Below are positions 6,610 to 16,983 of a stretch of DNA of 64,000 nucleotides, in pieces (positions within the stretch are counted from its first letter, which is position 1; each line of letters opens with the position of its first letter). The stretch lies in the NCBI GenBank assembly GCA_015689685.1, contig WVSL01000016.1, positions 32,471 to 96,470 on the forward strand, in the 5' to 3' direction. The position numbers and the translations under genes were made by a program. This stretch comes from Rhodobacterales bacterium HKCCE2091 (lineage in GTDB: Bacteria > Pseudomonadota > Alphaproteobacteria > Rhodobacterales > Rhodobacteraceae). Below the pieces are notes generated by a model, which saw only the letters and a list, made by a program, of their open reading frames with translations, did not search any database and had not been told where the DNA came from.

Positions 6610-9600
6610 ATGGCGACACTGCTCCTCTCCGCGGTCGGCGCGGCGATCGGCAGCTCATTCTCCGGCACCGTCCTGGGCTTGTCCGGGGCGGTGATCGGAC
6701 GGGCCGTTGGCGCGACCTTGGGCCGGGTGATCGACCAGCGCCTGCTCGGGCAGGGGTCGGAACCGGTGGAGACCGGCAAGATCGACCGCTACCGCCTGTC
6801 CGGCGTGGGCGAGGGCACGCCGGTCGCGATGGCGCACGGACGGATGCGGCTTGGCGGGCAGGTGATCTGGACGACGCATTTCAAGGAAAGCGCGCGCACC
6901 ACCGGCGGCGGCGGCAAGGGCGCGCCGAGCCAGCCCAAGACCACGACCTATTCCTACTCCGTCAGCCTTGCGCTCGCGTTGTGCGAGGGCGAGATCCTGC
7001 GCGTGGGCCGGATCTGGGCCGATGGCACCCTGATCGAGCGCGACCAGGTGGCGCTGAGGATCTATCGGGGCACCGAGGACCAGATGCCGGACCCGAAGAT
7101 GGAGGCGGTGGAGGGTGCCGGGCAGGTGCCGGCCTATCGCGGGATCGCCTATGTCGTGATCGAGGACCTGGACCTTACCCCTTACGGAAACCGCGTGCCG
7201 CAGTTCAGTTTCGAGGTGGTGCGCGCGGCCCCGGCGCAGACAGGCGTGCTGCCGTCACCGGTGGAGGCTCTGCGCGCCGTCGCGATGATCCCCGGAACGG
7301 GTGAATATGCCCTCGCGACGACGCCCGTCACCTTCCGCCGGGGTGTCGGCGCGTCCACGAGTGTGAACCTCAACACCCCGGGGGGAGAAACCGATTTCTC
7401 CGTCTCGCTCGACGCGCTGCGGGAGGAACTGCCGAACTGCGGCGCGGTCTCTCTCGTGGTCAGCTGGTTCGGCGACGACCTGCGCGCCGGCCATTGCAGC
7501 CTGCGCCCGAAGGTCGAGCAGAAGCTGGAGGACGGGGCGGAGATGCCCTGGTCCGTCAGCGGGGTGAGCCGCGCGGCCGCGGGCGAGATCGCCAAGGTCG
7601 ACGGCCGCCCGGTCTACGGCGGCACCCCGGCGGATGCCGCCGTGATCGAGGCCATCGAGGCCATGAACGCGGGCGGGCAGGAGGTGATGCTCTATCCCTT
7701 CGTGCTGATGGAGATCCTGCCGGGCAACGGGAAGCCCGACCCCTGGTCCGATGCCACGGACCAGCCGATCCTGCCGTGGCGCGGCCGGATCACGGGCGAC
7801 GTTGCGCCGGGACGAGCCGGAACGACGGATCGCACCGCTGCGAACGGGGCGGCGGTGGACGCCTTCTTCGGCACCGTGACCGCGGCAGATTTCGTCGTGG
7901 GGCCGGGATCGGTGACGTATTCCGGGCCCGACGAATGGACCTATTCGCGCTTCATCCTGCACATGGCGGCGCTTTGCGCGGCGGCGGGGGGCGTATCGGC
8001 CTTCTGCGTCGGCAGCGAATTGCGGTCGCTGACCCAGATGCGGGACGAGTCGGGCTTTCCCGCCGTCGAACGCCTGCGCGCTCTTGCCGCCGAGGTCCGC
8101 GCGCTGCTTCCGGGCACGCTCATCAGCTATGCAGCGGACTGGTCGGAGTACTTCGGCTACCAACCGCAGGACGGAAGCGGCGACGTTCTGTTCCACCTCG
8201 ATCCGCTCTGGGCCGACGACAACATCGACTTCATCGGGATCGACAACTACATGCCGGTCGCCGACTGGCGCGACGGCGCGCACCACGCCGACGCCGAGTG
8301 GCAGAGCATCTACAACCCCGACTACCTGATGGCGAACATCGAGGGGGGCGAGGGATACGACTGGTACTACCCGAGCGCCGAGGCACGCGAGGCACAGATC
8401 CGCGTGCCCATCACGGACGGGGCGGGCGGTACGCCCTGGGTCTACCGGTACAAGGACATCCGAAACTGGTGGTCGAACCTGCACGTCGACCGACGCAACT
8501 CGATCGACCGGTCGATCCTGCCCGACGGCGCCGCGCCGGAGACCTGGAGTGCGATTGGCGGGGCCACCGTCGCACCTGCGGGTGAAAGCTTCGGTCTTTA
8601 CGCCGGGGCGGCTCGTGTCGCGGGGGGCGGCGCGGCCGTGGACGGGATCGGCTCGGGGTCCGGGTTTGCCGCCGAGGCTGATCAGCAATACGAGATCCTC
8701 GTCCACTTCCGCCATGGCACGTTCAACCGCTGCCGCCTTGTTGTCGGCGGTGCCCCGGGTTCGGTCGAGATCGCCTGCGGACCCGGCGACGTGGTCTCGG
8801 TTTCGGGCGATACCGGGTGGGTCGAGGCGGACGAAGTCGTCGATGCCGGCGACGGTGTTCGGCGATTGCGGGTCCTGTTGCGGCTGCCCGTGGCCGCGGC
8901 CCTCTCCGTTTCCTTCGGGCCGGACAGCGACGAGGCAGGCGCGGACGTGATCCTCTTCGGGGTCGACGTAACGCCGTGGCCCGTCCAGCCCACGGCCTGG
9001 GTGCCGATGTCGAAGCCGGTCTGGTTCACCGAGTTCGGCTGCGCGGCGATAGACAAGGGTGCGAACCAGCCGAACCTGTTTCTCGACCCCAAGAGCTCAG
9101 AAAGCGCGATGCCGCATTTCTCGAACGGGCGGCGCGATGACCTGATGCAGGCACAACACCTGCGTGCCGTGACGAGCTACTGGGCCGATCCGGGCAACAA
9201 CCCGATCTCCCCGGTCTATGGCGGGCCCATGATCGACTGCGATCACATGTTCGCCTGGGCCTGGGACGCCCGGCCTTACCCGGCGTTCCCGAACGACCTC
9301 GACCGCTGGAGCGATGGGGCGAATTACGCGACCGGACACTGGCTGCAGGGGCGCAGTTCGAACCAGCCGCTCGACCTCGTGGTGGCGGGGATCTGTGCGG
9401 CGGCGCGGACCGATGCGATCGACGTCAGCGGGCTTTACGGGTCTGTGCGTGGCCACCTGATGGCGAACGTGGATACCGCCCGCGCGCGCATCCAGCCCCT
9501 CATGCTCGCCTACGATTTCACTGCCGTCGAACAGGGCGGAAAGCTGGTGTTCCGGCACCTGCCGCTTCTGCCCGACGCGGTGGTGGAGGCCGAGAGCATC

Positions 9601-10980
9601 GCGGTGGAAGAAGAGGCCCCGTCGATCAAGCATGTTCGCGCGCCGGACGCGGAGACAGTGGGCCGGGTGCGGGTGACCTATTCGGAGGCCGACGGGGCAT
9701 TCGAGACCCGGATCGCTGAGGCGCTGTTCCCCGACGATACCGAGATCGGAACCAGTCATAGCGAACTGCCGCTGTCGCTGACCCGGTCGGAGGCGCGGTC
9801 GATTGCCGACCGCTGGCTCGCGGGTGCGCGGGTGTCGCGGGACTCGCTGGAACTGGCGCTGCCGCCGTCGATGCGCGCGGTCGGTGCGGGGCATATGATC
9901 GCCCTGGCCGACGGCAGCACCTGGCGGGTGGACAGGGTCGAGGATCTCGGCCTGCGCCGGATCGAGGCGTCGCGGGTCGAACCGACACTTGCCGCGCCGC
10001 CGGACGCCACGGAGATCACGGTGGCGCCCGAACTGTTCGTGCCGCCGGTGCCGGTCGAGCCACTGTTCATGGACCTGCCGCTGATGAACGGCGACGAGGT
10101 GCCCCATGCCCCGCACATCGCCGTCGCGGCAACGCCCTGGCCGGGCTCGGTCGCGGTCTATTCCTCGCCGAGCGACAGCAACTACACGCTGAACCGGCTG
10201 ATCGAGGGCGGGTCCGCGATTGGGCTTCTCGAAACCCCGCTTGCGGCGGCGGAGCCGGGGGTCTGGGATCGCGGTCCGGCGCTTCGCGTCCGCCTGGTGG
10301 GGGAGGGGCTGTCCTCGGCCGCGCCAGTCGATGTCCTGAACGGCGCCAACGTCGCCGCGATCGGGCAGGGCGACGGCGGGCCCTGGGAGTTGATCCAGTT
10401 CGCGGAGGCCACGCTCGTCGCGCCCGACCTGTGGGAGATCGGGATGCGCCTGCGCGGACAGGCCGGCACGGACTGCGTGATGCCGCCGTCCTGGCCCGCG
10501 GGGTCGTATTTCGTGCTGATCGACGGCCGTCCGCAGCAGATCGACCTCGCCGCCTCGGCCCGCGGGCTCGCGCGGCACTACCGGGTCGGTCCCGCCCGCC
10601 GCGCCATCGACGACCAGAGCTATACCGACCGGTTGCTCGCCTTCGACGGGGTCGGGCTGAGGCCCTACCGCCCGGCGCACCTTCGGGTCGCCAACGAGGG
10701 GGCGGACCGGGGGTTTTCCTGGACAAGGCGGACGCGGACCGACGGGGATTCCTGGCAGGGCACCGACGTGCCGCTCGGCGAGGACAGCGAGGCCTATCTC
10801 GTCAGGGTCAGCGATTCCGGCGGCGTTAGGCGCGAGACGACCGTGACCGTCCCGGCCTGGACCTACACCGCCGCCGCGCAGGCGGCAGACGGCACCGCCA
10901 GCCCCTTCATCGTCGAGGTCGCGCAGATCTCGGCCCGTTACGGCCCCGGCCCCTTCGCAAGGATCGACATAGATGACTGA
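6610..10980 (+). CDS. GTA megatron / host-specificity protein (g15-like)
   Basis: A 1456-aa tail tip protein, the largest in the window. The N-terminus has glycine-rich hydrophobic helices (GAAIGSSFSGTVLGLSGAV). A GTA TIM-barrel domain runs from about residue 355 (EVMLYPFVLMEILPGN) to past 810 and contains MANIEGGEGYDWYYPS and VWFTEFGCAAIDKGANQ. A phage-tail_3 type domain follows at about 960-1130. The TIM barrel is interrupted at residues ~632-787 by a beta-rich segment (see findings). Family members are usually nearer 1300 aa, and the insertion explains the difference. The C-terminal ~300 residues probably contact the recipient surface. The stop overlaps the next gene. Confidence 0.9.
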   Translation: MATLLLSAVGAAIGSSFSGTVLGLSGAVIGRAVGATLGRVIDQRLLGQGSEPVETGKIDRYRLSGVGEGTPVAMAHGRMRLGGQVIWTTHFKESARTTGGGGKGAPSQPKTTTYSYSVSLALALCEGEILRVGRIWADGTLIERDQVALRIYRGTEDQMPDPKMEAVEGAGQVPAYRGIAYVVIEDLDLTPYGNRVPQFSFEVVRAAPAQTGVLPSPVEALRAVAMIPGTGEYALATTPVTFRRGVGASTSVNLNTPGGETDFSVSLDALREELPNCGAVSLVVSWFGDDLRAGHCSLRPKVEQKLEDGAEMPWSVSGVSRAAAGEIAKVDGRPVYGGTPADAAVIEAIEAMNAGGQEVMLYPFVLMEILPGNGKPDPWSDATDQPILPWRGRITGDVAPGRAGTTDRTAANGAAVDAFFGTVTAADFVVGPGSVTYSGPDEWTYSRFILHMAALCAAAGGVSAFCVGSELRSLTQMRDESGFPAVERLRALAAEVRALLPGTLISYAADWSEYFGYQPQDGSGDVLFHLDPLWADDNIDFIGIDNYMPVADWRDGAHHADAEWQSIYNPDYLMANIEGGEGYDWYYPSAEAREAQIRVPITDGAGGTPWVYRYKDIRNWWSNLHVDRRNSIDRSILPDGAAPETWSAIGGATVAPAGESFGLYAGAARVAGGGAAVDGIGSGSGFAAEADQQYEILVHFRHGTFNRCRLVVGGAPGSVEIACGPGDVVSVSGDTGWVEADEVVDAGDGVRRLRVLLRLPVAAALSVSFGPDSDEAGADVILFGVDVTPWPVQPTAWVPMSKPVWFTEFGCAAIDKGANQPNLFLDPKSSESAMPHFSNGRRDDLMQAQHLRAVTSYWADPGNNPISPVYGGPMIDCDHMFAWAWDARPYPAFPNDLDRWSDGANYATGHWLQGRSSNQPLDLVVAGICAAARTDAIDVSGLYGSVRGHLMANVDTARARIQPLMLAYDFTAVEQGGKLVFRHLPLLPDAVVEAESIAVEEEAPSIKHVRAPDAETVGRVRVTYSEADGAFETRIAEALFPDDTEIGTSHSELPLSLTRSEARSIADRWLAGARVSRDSLELALPPSMRAVGAGHMIALADGSTWRVDRVEDLGLRRIEASRVEPTLAAPPDATEITVAPELFVPPVPVEPLFMDLPLMNGDEVPHAPHIAVAATPWPGSVAVYSSPSDSNYTLNRLIEGGSAIGLLETPLAAAEPGVWDRGPALRVRLVGEGLSSAAPVDVLNGANVAAIGQGDGGPWELIQFAEATLVAPDLWEIGMRLRGQAGTDCVMPPSWPAGSYFVLIDGRPQQIDLAASARGLARHYRVGPARRAIDDQSYTDRLLAFDGVGLRPYRPAHLRVANEGADRGFSWTRRTRTDGDSWQGTDVPLGEDSEAYLVRVSDSGGVRRETTVTVPAWTYTAAAQAADGTASPFIVEVAQISARYGPGPFARIDIDD

Positions 10981-11680
10981 TACCCCCCATCTCCACCTGC
11001 CGCTCCTGAGCCCGGCGCAGGCACAGAAACACGTCACGGTGAACGAGGCTCTGTCGCGGCTCGACGGGCTCGTGCAGTTGCGCCTCGTGTCGCTCGACAT
11101 CGCGACCCCGCCGGCCGTCGTGACCGACGGCGCGTGCTACGGCGTGCCCGCGGGCGCGGTCAACGCCTGGGCCGGGCAGGACGGCATGGTCGCCATCGGC
11201 GTCAACGGCGGCTGGGATTTCGTCACCCCGACGAAGGGTTTTCGCGCCTTCGTTCTCGACCGCGGCGCCGAAGCGCTCCATGACGGGGCCAGTTGGCGGA
11301 TCGGTGCGGCGACGCTCGGCCCCGGCGGGGCCGGGCTGAACCTGCACTGCGACGAGATCGACCTGTCGCTTTCAGCCGCAGCGACCGCCACGGCAGCCGG
11401 TGCGATCCCGGCTCGCGCGATCGTGTTCGGCGTCACCGGCCGGGTCGTTGCCGCGATCGGCGGGCCGTCGGCCTGGCGGATCGGGGTGGCGGGGGATGAC
11501 CTGCGCTTCGGCTCGGGCCTCGGGACGGCCCTGAATTCCTGGGTTTCCGGACCCGTTGCGCCGATCGTCTACTGGTCGGCGACCGATCTCCTGGTCTCGG
11601 CGGAGGGCGCGGACTTCACCGGGGGGGCGCTTCGCCTGGCCGTCCACTACGCCCTGCTTTCGGTACCCGACGCGGTCTGA
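10973..11680 (+). CDS. DUF2793 protein, GTA tail-fibre-like accessory
   Basis: A 235-aa DUF2793 protein. It begins TDTPHLHLPLLSPAQAQKHVTVNEAL, the strongly conserved opening of the family, followed by RLDGLVQLRLVS, GAVNAWAGQDG and WRIGAATLGPGGAGLNL. Its ATG (10973) lies inside the end of g15, so it belongs to the same operon. Family members occur next to GTA clusters and in phage tail loci, and a fibre or receptor-binding role is likely but unproven. It is the last GTA-linked gene before cysE. Confidence 0.8.
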   Translation: MTDTPHLHLPLLSPAQAQKHVTVNEALSRLDGLVQLRLVSLDIATPPAVVTDGACYGVPAGAVNAWAGQDGMVAIGVNGGWDFVTPTKGFRAFVLDRGAEALHDGASWRIGAATLGPGGAGLNLHCDEIDLSLSAAATATAAGAIPARAIVFGVTGRVVAAIGGPSAWRIGVAGDDLRFGSGLGTALNSWVSGPVAPIVYWSATDLLVSAEGADFTGGALRLAVHYALLSVPDAV

Positions 11681-11736
11681 CGGGCTTTCCGTCTGGCGGC
11701 GAACCCCTAACTGCGGTAGGAAAAGGCATCGCCAAG

Positions 11737-12555
11737 ATGGAGGCCGAGATGGCCCAGGGCCGCACCAAACCCGTCGAACTTGACCCGGTCTGGAGCCGGA
11801 TCACCACCGAGGCCGAGCAGGCCGTGCGTGACGAACCGCTCCTTGGCGGCCTTGTGCACGGAACGATTCTGCATCATGCCACGCTCGAACGCGCGCTCGC
11901 CTACCGCATGGCGCAGAAGCTGGCGTCGGGTGAGATGTCCGAACAGCTCCTGCGGGAGATCGCCGACGAGGCCTATGCCGCCGATCCCGAGATCGGGGCC
12001 GCTGCGCGTGCGGATATCGTCGCCGTCTTCGACCGCGACCCGGCCTGCCACCGGTTCATCCAGCCCCTGTTGTATTTCAAGGGCTTCCAGGCGATCCAGG
12101 CCTACCGGGTCGGCCACTGGTTGTGGACGAACGGCCGCCGCGACCTCGCGTATTTCATCCAGATGCGGGTGAGCGAGGCGTTCGGCGTCGACATCCACCC
12201 GAACGCGCGGATCGGCCGCGGGATCATGATCGACCATGCCCACTCCATCGTGATCGGCGAGACCGCGGTCGTGGGCGACAACGTGTCGATGCTGCACTCG
12301 GTCACGCTCGGCGGGACCGGCAAGGAGGACGACGACCGCCACCCGAAGATCGGCGACGGCGTGCTGATCGGCGCGGGGGCCAAGGTGCTCGGCAACATCC
12401 ACATCGGAAATTGCAGCCGCATCGCCGCGGGGTCGGTGGTGCTGCACGAGGTGCCGGCCTGCAAGACGGTCGCCGGGGTTCCGGCAAAGATCGTAGGTGA
12501 GGCCGGTTGCGATCAGCCGTCGCTGTCGATGGATCACCTGTTCGGAAACGGCTGA
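11737..12555 (+). CDS. cysE: Serine O-acetyltransferase
   Basis: Transfers acetyl from acetyl-CoA to L-serine, the first step of cysteine synthesis. About 270 aa, with the helical N-terminal domain (PLLGGLVHGTILHH) and left-handed beta-helix hexapeptide repeats from ~155. The catalytic His are visible in IDHAHSIVIGE and MLHSVTLGG. The start is given as ATG 11737; ATG 11749 is a serious alternative because GGAGG at 11739-11743 lies 5 nt before it. cysE next to the GTA end is a recurrent Rhodobacterales arrangement. A bidirectional terminator follows at 12590-12615. Confidence 0.95.
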   Translation: MEAEMAQGRTKPVELDPVWSRITTEAEQAVRDEPLLGGLVHGTILHHATLERALAYRMAQKLASGEMSEQLLREIADEAYAADPEIGAAARADIVAVFDRDPACHRFIQPLLYFKGFQAIQAYRVGHWLWTNGRRDLAYFIQMRVSEAFGVDIHPNARIGRGIMIDHAHSIVIGETAVVGDNVSMLHSVTLGGTGKEDDDRHPKIGDGVLIGAGAKVLGNIHIGNCSRIAAGSVVLHEVPACKTVAGVPAKIVGEAGCDQPSLSMDHLFGNG

Positions 12556-12587
12556 GCGTCGGCGCGTAACACACAATCGAGAAACGA

Positions 12588-12618
12588 GAAAAGCCGCGGG
12601 GAAACCCGCGGCTTTCTT
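12588..12618. terminator. Bidirectional intrinsic terminator, cysE / typA
   Basis: Perfect 11-bp stem AAAGCCGCGGG (12590-12600) and CCCGCGGCTTT (12605-12615) with a GAAA tetraloop, T-rich on the + side (TTTCTT) and on the - side (TTTCTCGTTTCTC). It lies between the convergent cysE (+) and typA (-) and can serve both. Confidence 0.9.
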
Positions 12619-12635
12619 GCGTTTCGGCCTGCCGG

Positions 12636-14456
12636 TCAGGACGCCGCGCGGGCCTGCCGCTTGCGTTCGTGCGGGTCGAGGAAGCGCTTGCGGAGGCGGA
12701 TCGCACCCGGCGTGACCTCCACAAGTTCGTCGTCGTCGATATAGGCGATGGCCTCTTCGAGGCTCATCCGGGTCGGGGTCGTCAGCGTCACCGCGTCATC
12801 CTTGCCGGCGGCGCGGATGTTGGTCAGCTTCTTGCCCTTGAGCGGGTTCACCTCGAGATCGTTGTCGCGGGAATGCTCGCCGATGATCATGCCCTGATAC
12901 ACGTCTTCGCCCGCCCCGATGAAGAGCCGGCCGCGTTCCTCCAGGTTCCAGAGCGCGTAGGCGACGGACTGGCCCGGTTCCATCGAGATCAGGACACCCG
13001 GGCGGCGGCCCGGGATCGGGCCCTTGTGGGGCGACCAGGAATGGAACACGCGGTTCAGGACACCGGTGCCGCGCGTGTCGGTCAGGAATTCCCCGTGATA
13101 GCCGATCAGCCCGCGCGAGGGCACCAGCGCGACGATCCGGGTCTTGCCCGCACCGGCGGGCTTCATCTCGGTCATCTCGCCGCGGCGGGTGCCGGTGATC
13201 TTGTCGATCACGGTGCCGGAATAGGCGTCGTCGACGTCGATGGTGACTTCCTCGATCGGCTCCAGCCGCTGGCCGTCCTCCTCGCGCATGAGAACCTGCG
13301 GGCGGGAGATCGACAGTTCGAACCCCTCGCGGCGCATGTTCTCGATCAGGACGCCCATCTGAAGCTCGCCCCGGCCCGCGACCTCGAAGGCCTCGCCGCC
13401 CGGCGTGTCGGTGACGCGGATCGCGACGTTCGATTCCGCTTCCTTCATCAGGCGTTCGCGGATGACGCGGGATTGCACTTTCTTGCCGTCCCGGCCTGCC
13501 AGCGGGCTGTCGTTGATACCGAACGTTACAGAAATCGTGGGCGGGTCGATCGGCTGCGCCGGGATCGGCGTGTCGACCGAGGTCGCCGCGATGGTGTCCG
13601 CCACGGTGGCCTTCGACATCCCTGCGAGGCTGACGATGTCGCCCGCCACGGCCTCGTCGATGGCCTGCTGCGACAGGCCGCGGAAGGCGAGGATCTTCGT
13701 CACGCGGAATTGCTCCAGCCGTTCGCCGGTGCGCGACAGCGCCTTCACCGTCTCGCCCGCCTTCAGCGTCCCGGCCTCGACCCGGCCGGTCAGGATGCGG
13801 CCAAGGAACGGGTCGGCGCCGAGGGTCGTGGCCAGCATCCGGAACGGCTTGTCGGCGTCGGCGGCCTGTTTCGGCGCATCGACGTGATCCACGATCAGCC
13901 TGAACAGTGCGGACAGGTCCTCGCGCGGCCCGTCGAGCTCCGCGTCGGCCCAACCGGACCGGCCCGAGGCGTAGAGATGCGGGAAATCGAGCTGTTCCTC
14001 GGACGCGCCGAGGTTCGCGAACAGGTCGAAGCATTCGTCGAGCGCGCGGTCGGGCTCGGCATCGGGCTTGTCGACCTTGTTCAGCACCACGATCGGCCTG
14101 AGGCCGAGCGCCAGCGCCTTCGAGGTCACGAATTTCGTCTGCGGCATCGGTCCTTCAGCCGCGTCGACCAGCAGGACAACGCCGTCGACCATCGACAGGA
14201 TCCGCTCCACCTCGCCGCCGAAATCGGCGTGGCCCGGCGTGTCGACGATGTTGATCCGCATCCCCTGCCACTCGACCGAGGTCGCCTTGGCCAGGATCGT
14301 GATCCCGCGCTCGCGCTCCAGGTCGTTGGAATCCATCGCCCTTTCGGCGACGGCCTGGCCTTCGCGGAAGGCGCCCGACTGTTTGAGCATGGCGTCGACG
14401 AGCGTGGTCTTGCCATGGTCGACATGGGCGATGATTGCGATATTGCGCAGATCCAT
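12636..14456 (-). CDS. typA: Translational GTPase TypA/BipA
   Basis: A 606-aa ribosome-associated GTPase involved in stress adaptation and 50S assembly. G1 is [13 protein letters not shown]3 [11 protein letters not shown]4 NKVDKPDA. The EF-G-like domains follow, with [17 protein letters not shown] and the C-terminal domain containing the conserved [16 protein letters not shown]. Length is exactly typical. It stands alone on the minus strand, with 72 bases separating it from irr. Confidence 0.97.
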   Translation of the reverse strand: MDLRNIAIIAHVDHGKTTLVDAMLKQSGAFREGQAVAERAMDSNDLERERGITILAKATSVEWQGMRINIVDTPGHADFGGEVERILSMVDGVVLLVDAAEGPMPQTKFVTSKALALGLRPIVVLNKVDKPDAEPDRALDECFDLFANLGASEEQLDFPHLYASGRSGWADAELDGPREDLSALFRLIVDHVDAPKQAADADKPFRMLATTLGADPFLGRILTGRVEAGTLKAGETVKALSRTGERLEQFRVTKILAFRGLSQQAIDEAVAGDIVSLAGMSKATVADTIAATSVDTPIPAQPIDPPTISVTFGINDSPLAGRDGKKVQSRVIRERLMKEAESNVAIRVTDTPGGEAFEVAGRGELQMGVLIENMRREGFELSISRPQVLMREEDGQRLEPIEEVTIDVDDAYSGTVIDKITGTRRGEMTEMKPAGAGKTRIVALVPSRGLIGYHGEFLTDTRGTGVLNRVFHSWSPHKGPIPGRRPGVLISMEPGQSVAYALWNLEERGRLFIGAGEDVYQGMIIGEHSRDNDLEVNPLKGKKLTNIRAAGKDDAVTLTTPTRMSLEEAIAYIDDDELVEVTPGAIRLRKRFLDPHERKRQARAAS

Positions 14457-14528
14457 GAGGCGGAGCTTTCGGACGGGAAACGGGGTTGCGCCCGCTTAAT
14501 GCGGCAGCGCGGCAAAAGCCAGCCCCAA

Positions 14529-14960
14529 TCAGTCGGCGTCGTTACCCTTGCGGCGCAGGCGGATCACCACGTCGACCTTCGCGACCTCGAAGCCCTCGGG
14601 CACCTCGGGCAGGTCGCGGATCTCGATCACCGCCTTGGGCGCGTCGGTCAGCCCGCCTTCCTCTTCCATGAAGAAATGCGGGTGATCGTCGATGCGGGTG
14701 TCGAAGTAGCTGCGGCTGCCGTCCACGACGACTTCCTGCATCAGCCCGGCCTCGCAGAAGGCGCGGAGCGTGTTGTAGACCGTCGCGAGGGAAACCTGGT
14801 CACCTGCGTCCTGGACCGCGGCATGGAGACTTTCGGCCGTGACGTGCCGGTCGCGCCCGTCGCCGACCAGCAGGGTCGCGAGCGACAGCCGCTGCCGCGT
14901 CGGCCGCAGGTCGGCACGCGCGAGCCATTTCGATCCGCGTTCGAGGGCCTCGGGGGTCAT
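14529..14960 (-). CDS. irr: Fur-family iron response regulator Irr
   Basis: A 143-aa Fur-superfamily repressor. The winged helix spans ~1-85 (LRPTRQRLSLATLL, then VSLATVYNTLRAF), and the dimerisation part has DDHPHFFMEEEG, with the H-P-H-F-F cluster that Irr proteins use. It lacks the CxxC zinc motifs of Fur/Zur. Irr in alphaproteobacteria senses haem/iron status and represses iron-using pathways. It is divergent from fabA, a conserved Rhodobacterales arrangement. A good sigma70-type promoter lies upstream (14993-15022). Confidence 0.9.
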   Translation of the reverse strand: MTPEALERGSKWLARADLRPTRQRLSLATLLVGDGRDRHVTAESLHAAVQDAGDQVSLATVYNTLRAFCEAGLMQEVVVDGSRSYFDTRIDDHPHFFMEEEGGLTDAPKAVIEIRDLPEVPEGFEVAKVDVVIRLRRKGNDAD

Positions 14961-14992
14961 CCGCCTCTGGACTTTCCTGGTTCTGGACCCGG

Positions 14993-15022
14993 TTTATAAG
15001 GCGGATTGCCCACGGTTTTCAA
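14993..15022 (-). promoter_or_regulatory. Predicted sigma70 promoter of irr
   Basis: Read on the minus strand, TTGAAA (complement of 15017-15022) and TATAAA (complement of 14993-14998) are separated by 18 nt. The -10 lies 33 nt upstream of the irr ATG. It is one of the few AT-rich patches in this region. No experimental start is known. Confidence 0.6.
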
Positions 15023-15119
15023 ATACATTCGGCGCCGGTCGCCGGTCTTGCTTCCGCGCGCACCGCGATGTTAGACGATGGCGACTTGACCAAGGCCCGC
15101 CGCAGGACCCGAGCACGAC

Positions 15120-15629
15120 ATGGCAGATTACCCGACGAGTTTCGGCAAGGACGATCTGATCGCCTGCGCGAGGGGCGAGCTTTTCGGCCCTGGAAACGCG
15201 CAGTTGCCGATGCCGCCGATGCTGATGATGGACCGGATCACCGACATCTCGGGCGACGGCGGCCAGCACGGCAAGGGCCACGTGATCGCCGAGTTCGACA
15301 TCACCCCCGATCTCTGGTTCTTCGAATGCCATTTCCCGGGCAACCCGATCATGCCGGGATGTCTCGGGCTCGACGGGCTGTGGCAGCTGACCGGGTTCAA
15401 CCTCGGCTGGCGCGGCTGGCAGGGGCGGGGCTACGCGCTCGGCGTGGGCGAGGTGAAGCTGACCGGCATGGTCCGGCCAGACCGCAAGATGCTGACCTAC
15501 AAGGTGGATTTCACCAAGGCGATCCAGACCCGCCGGCTGACCATGGGCGTCGCGGACGGGATCGTGGAAGCCGACGGCGAGGTGATCTACGAGGTCACCG
15601 GCATGAAGGTCGCCCTGTCGGAGAGCTGA
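15120..15629 (+). CDS. fabA: 3-hydroxydecanoyl-ACP dehydratase/isomerase
   Basis: A 169-aa bifunctional dehydratase that makes trans-2- and isomerises it to cis-3-decenoyl-ACP, the branch point of unsaturated fatty acid synthesis. The hot-dog fold active site is seen: His in [15 protein letters not shown] and Asp in LGLDGLWQ. The opening [20 protein letters not shown] is family-typical. It starts the fabA-fabB-fabI set and is divergent from irr. The ribosome site before ATG 15120 is weak. Confidence 0.97.
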   Translation: MADYPTSFGKDDLIACARGELFGPGNAQLPMPPMLMMDRITDISGDGGQHGKGHVIAEFDITPDLWFFECHFPGNPIMPGCLGLDGLWQLTGFNLGWRGWQGRGYALGVGEVKLTGMVRPDRKMLTYKVDFTKAIQTRRLTMGVADGIVEADGEVIYEVTGMKVALSES

Positions 15630-15747
15630 GACCGCCGCCGCGGCCCGGGCGGGCGGGCAGGCGGGTCGCGATCCGCGCCGCCGGACCCGTTGCCCTTCGC
15701 CGCGCCAGACCTTAAACGGGATCCGAGCAGGCAAAGGGAGGGCGCCC

Positions 15748-16977
15748 ATGCGCCGTGTCGTCATCACGGGACTCGGGATCGTCTCGCCGATCGGCAACGA
15801 CGCCGACGCCGTGACGCAAAGTCTTCGCGCCGGCCGGTCGGGGATCGAGTTCTCGCCCGAGATGGCCGAACGCGGCTTCCGCAGCCAGGTCGCGGGCACG
15901 CTCGACATCGACATCGCCGCGCATGTCGACAAGCGCGCGCTCAGGTTCATGGGGCCGGGCGCGGCCTATGCCCATATCGCCATGACCCAGGCCATCGCCG
16001 ACGCGGGGCTGGAGGAATCGGAGGTGGTGAACCCGCGCACCGGGCTCATCGCCGGGTCCGGCGGGCCGTCCACCAGCGCGATGTTCGCCGCGCACCAGAC
16101 CGTCCTGGAAAAGGGCAGCCCGAAGCGGATCGGGCCTTTCGCGGTGCCGAAGTGCATGTCCTCCACGATCTCGGCCAACCTGTCGACGGCGTTCCGGATC
16201 AAGGGCATCAACTACTCGATCACCTCGGCCTGCTCGACCTCGCTGCACTGCATCGGCGTGGCGGCGCAGCAGATCATGCTGGGAACCCAGGACGTGATGT
16301 TCGCGGGCGGCGCCGAGGAACTGGACTGGACGCTGTCCTGCCTGTTCGACGCGATGGGCGCGATGAGCTCCAAGTACAACGACCGCCCGACCGAGGCGAG
16401 CCGCGCTTTCGACGCCGACCGCGACGGTTTCGCCATCGCCGGGGGCGGCGGCATCGTGGTGCTGGAGGAACTGGAGCACGCGAAGGCGCGCGGGGCCAAC
16501 ATCCTCGCCGAAGTCACCGGCTTCGCGGCCACCTCTGACGGTCACGACATGGTCGCGCCCTCGGGCGAGGGCGGGGAGCGCGCGATGCGGATCGCGCTCG
16601 GCACGCTGCCCGAAGGCCGCAAGGTCAGCTACATCAACGCCCACGGCACCTCGACCCCGGTCGGCGACACCGGCGAGATCCTCGCCGTCCGCCGCATCTT
16701 CGGCGAGGGCAGCACGCCGCCGGTCTCCTCCACCAAGTCCATGACCGGCCATGCCCAGGGCGCCGCCGGCGCGCTCGAGGCAATCTTCTGCCTGCTGATG
16801 CTCAAGCACGACTTCATCGCGCCCTCGATCAACGTCGAGACGCTCGACCCGGCCCTGCACCCGGGCGAGATCGCGACCGGCACGGTGGAGAATGCGGGCC
16901 TCGACACGGTGATGACGAACTCGTTCGGGTTCGGCGGCACCAATGGCTCGATGCTTCTGTCGAAATTCAGCGGGTAA
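15748..16977 (+). CDS. fabB: 3-oxoacyl-ACP synthase I
   Basis: A 409-aa condensing enzyme (KAS I), required with FabA for unsaturated fatty acids. The catalytic triad is visible: Cys in SACSTSLHC, His in [11 protein letters not shown] and His in [11 protein letters not shown]. The C-terminus [12 protein letters not shown] is intact. GGGAGG lies a few bases before the ATG. It follows fabA by 118 bp, and fabI follows after 6 bp. Confidence 0.97.
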   Translation: MRRVVITGLGIVSPIGNDADAVTQSLRAGRSGIEFSPEMAERGFRSQVAGTLDIDIAAHVDKRALRFMGPGAAYAHIAMTQAIADAGLEESEVVNPRTGLIAGSGGPSTSAMFAAHQTVLEKGSPKRIGPFAVPKCMSSTISANLSTAFRIKGINYSITSACSTSLHCIGVAAQQIMLGTQDVMFAGGAEELDWTLSCLFDAMGAMSSKYNDRPTEASRAFDADRDGFAIAGGGGIVVLEELEHAKARGANILAEVTGFAATSDGHDMVAPSGEGGERAMRIALGTLPEGRKVSYINAHGTSTPVGDTGEILAVRRIFGEGSTPPVSSTKSMTGHAQGAAGALEAIFCLLMLKHDFIAPSINVETLDPALHPGEIATGTVENAGLDTVMTNSFGFGGTNGSMLLSKFSG

Positions 16978-16983
16978 GAGACG

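Noticed and set aside
1..11680. Functional temperate prophage
   Set aside because: No integrase, repressor, lysis or replication genes in the visible part, and gene order and content are those of a gene transfer agent.
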